Made by a program: the position numbers and the translations under genes. Source: Tamarix chinensis (lineage: Eukaryota; Streptophyta; Magnoliopsida; Caryophyllales; Tamaricaceae). From it: DNA of 64,000 bases. Location of the stretch: NCBI GenBank assembly GCA_030549775.1, contig CM060175.1, positions 78,214,245 through 78,278,244 on the forward strand, written 5' to 3'. The notes under the pieces were generated by a model that searched no databases, was not told the origin of the DNA, and saw only the letters and a program-made list of their open reading frames with translations. Shown here in pieces: positions 62,631-64,000 of this stretch (positions within the stretch are counted from its first letter, which is position 1; each line of letters opens with the position of its first letter).

Positions 62631-63151
62631 CCTGTTTTGGATAGCTAGCCAGGTAATAAATTGGTGTTTAGGAGCTGCTAGGCCACACTAAGGAATTTTC
62701 CACCACCAAGATTTCCCCCCATAAGGTCTTGTGAAGTCATACATTTGTTTGATACTCTATGATCCATCCTTCATGAGTTTAGGCAGAATCTAGGAGCTAG
62801 AAAATAAGGCCTGCAAGTGAGGTCTTAATTTGAGGATTTGCTGTAAGTACCAAGAGCATTTTTGAGTTGAATTGAATAACTACACAGATTGGGAGCCTAG
62901 GTAGATGGTATGAACCCATTTGACCCATAGTGTGTCCTTTTTGCAACAAAGGTTCCAGAGGAGTTTTCCCACAACTACTCTATTCCAGTGATATGTATAT
63001 CAATAAAGCCAAGCTATCCTTCCTTTTTGGGTAAACAGACCTATTTCCAAGTAACTAGAGCTTTCCTTGATGAATTTATTTTCCCAGTCCATAAAAATTG
63101 CCTACATATGCTTTCAATTTGTATAATCAGCTTCTTTGGTAGAATAAAGAT
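62631..63151 (-). pseudogene. LINE ORF2 segment between RT and zf-RVT
   Basis: Readable only with frame changes: a CRQFLWTGK segment near 63100, then a K-x-G-LGF segment near 63040 and a WLAIQ-rich end at about 62640. This is the linker of L1 ORF2 and leads directly into the zf-RVT domain. Confidence 0.6.
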
Positions 63152-63547
63152 CTAAGACCAATAGAGCTGAAAGCTGAAAATAATAGATTTTAGTAGCTGA
63201 GCTCTACCAACATAAGATAATAGGTGGGAATGCCAGCCAGTGATTTTCTTTGCTATTTTTTGAATTAGCCCTTGTAACTTCCCTGTTGTGAGTCTTGCAG
63301 TAGATAGGGGCACCCATAAATATGAGAATAAGAAAGTACCCTCAGAGAAGTTTGTGTGGTGTAAGATGTGAGATCTAGTATTTGCATCCACACCCCCAAA
63401 ATATATGTTGCTTGTTTGGGGGTGTATAAGAAGTCCAGATCTCTCAGAGAAGTCTTGTATCACCTTGATGAGACAATTAATAGATTTCAACTCTCCTCTA
63501 CAAAAGAGAAGCATGTCATCTGCAAAAGTAAGGTTTATAATCTTCAA
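63152..63547 (-). pseudogene. LINE reverse transcriptase, catalytic FADD and thumb
   Basis: KIINLTFADDMLLFCRG holds the catalytic FADD box (63515-63526, intact). It is followed by FSERSGLLIHPQTSNIYFGG and VGRAQLLKSIIFSFQLYW, the post-RT segments usual in plant L1 ORF2. The piece is separated from the upstream RT part by two stops within about 40 bases. Confidence 0.9.
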
Positions 63548-63583
63548 CTTTTTTCATTTGGGGTGTCCATGGAAATCCTTATC

Positions 63584-64000
63584 CTACCATAGGAGTTTGA
63601 GTGACCTTGTGAGGTATTCGGCCACCAAAACAAATAGATATGGTGAAAGGGGGTCTCCTTGCCTTAAACCTCTCTGAGCTTCAAAAGGTTTTGAGAGCTC
63701 ACCATTTGTATAAAGGGAGTAAGAAACAGTGGTGACACACTCCATAATCCATCTAACAACTTGAAGAGGAAAGCCATAAGCATGGAGTACTTGTTGCAAG
63801 AAATCCTAGTGAACAGAATCATAGGCTTTTTTAATATCAATTTTGATCATACATCTAGGGGAGATATGCTTTTGTGTATATTGTCTCACCAAATCAGCAG
63901 CAAGCAGCACATTTTCACCAATGTGTCTGCCTTTGACAAAACCTGATTAAGCTTGGTTGATTAGGTATGGCATTACAGTCTGTAGCTTGGCTGTTAACAC
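63584..64000 (-). pseudogene. LINE reverse transcriptase, fingers and palm part
   Basis: From the window edge: SGFVKGRHIGENVLLAADLV, then CMIKIDIKKAYDSVH with the first catalytic aspartate, then VLHAYGFPLQVVRWIMECV, and QRGLRQGDPLSPYLFVLVAE, the diagnostic GLRQGDPLSP motif of non-LTR RTs. Stops interrupt at about 63950 (QA-stop-SGF) and 63812 (TAG in place of the usual tryptophan after VH). The frame ends at 63584 with another TAG. Confidence 0.9.

Larger units (their letters stand above)
62199..64000 (-). mobile_element. L1-type LINE, 3' part of ORF2, runs off the window
   Basis: RT and zf-RVT domains in the order of plant L1 ORF2, read on the minus strand from the right window edge. The 3' end of the coding region is at 62199, and no clear poly(A) tail is seen between 62140 and 62199. 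The endonuclease and ORF1 would be beyond 64000. Stops and frameshifts show it is inactive. Confidence 0.88.

Noticed and set aside
1..64000. A novel multi-gene biological system such as a defence or biosynthetic cluster
   Set aside because: Apart from HMGA, all coding signals belong to decayed retrotransposons. No co-oriented set of intact host genes exists in the window.

Overview
The window reads as repeat-dense nuclear DNA of a flowering plant. It has one intron-bearing host gene on the minus strand. The rest is AT-rich sequence built almost entirely from plant-type retrotransposons: a Ty3/gypsy chromovirus-like remnant, an Athila-type Ty3/gypsy element, L1-type LINEs, one probable MITE and many large solo LTRs. 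The species cannot be named from the sequence, and I see no rRNA, tRNA, CRISPR array or bacterial-style operon.

Left part (1-7.5 kb). A possible fragment of a Mutator-like transposase is followed by a decayed chromovirus-type gypsy element (primer-binding site, gag, zinc knuckle, protease, RT and RNase H, all broken, with a deletion inside RT). The host gene at 5250-6188 is convergent with it. It encodes a 206-residue HMGA (HMG-I/Y-like) protein made of a linker-histone H15 domain plus four AT-hooks, from two exons separated by a 318-bp GT-AG intron. A MITE-like element lies upstream of its promoter side.

Middle and right (7.5-60.8 kb). Nearly all of this is one family of large solo LTRs, here called S1-S11, about 3.1-4.2 kb each once inserts are removed (S8 is 4.9 kb as it stands). 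They share TGTAACACCC-like and GGGTGTTACA-like ends, homologous interiors and mostly matching 5-bp target-site duplications (TSDs). They are nested. S1 and S2 sit in S5, and S2 carries S3 and S4. S6 sits in a LINE coding remnant and carries S7, S9, S10 and S11. S7 carries an 18-kb Athila-type element with both LTRs and a perfect TSD, and that element is cut inside its protease gene by S8. No internal coding region of the S family is present.

Right edge (62.1-64 kb). A minus-strand L1-type LINE (RT plus zf-RVT) runs off the window.

Apart from the HMGA gene nothing here looks functional: every transposon coding region has stops, frameshifts or lost catalytic residues. The main interest is the reconstructable order of insertions and a conserved two-level tandem repeat inside the S-family LTRs.
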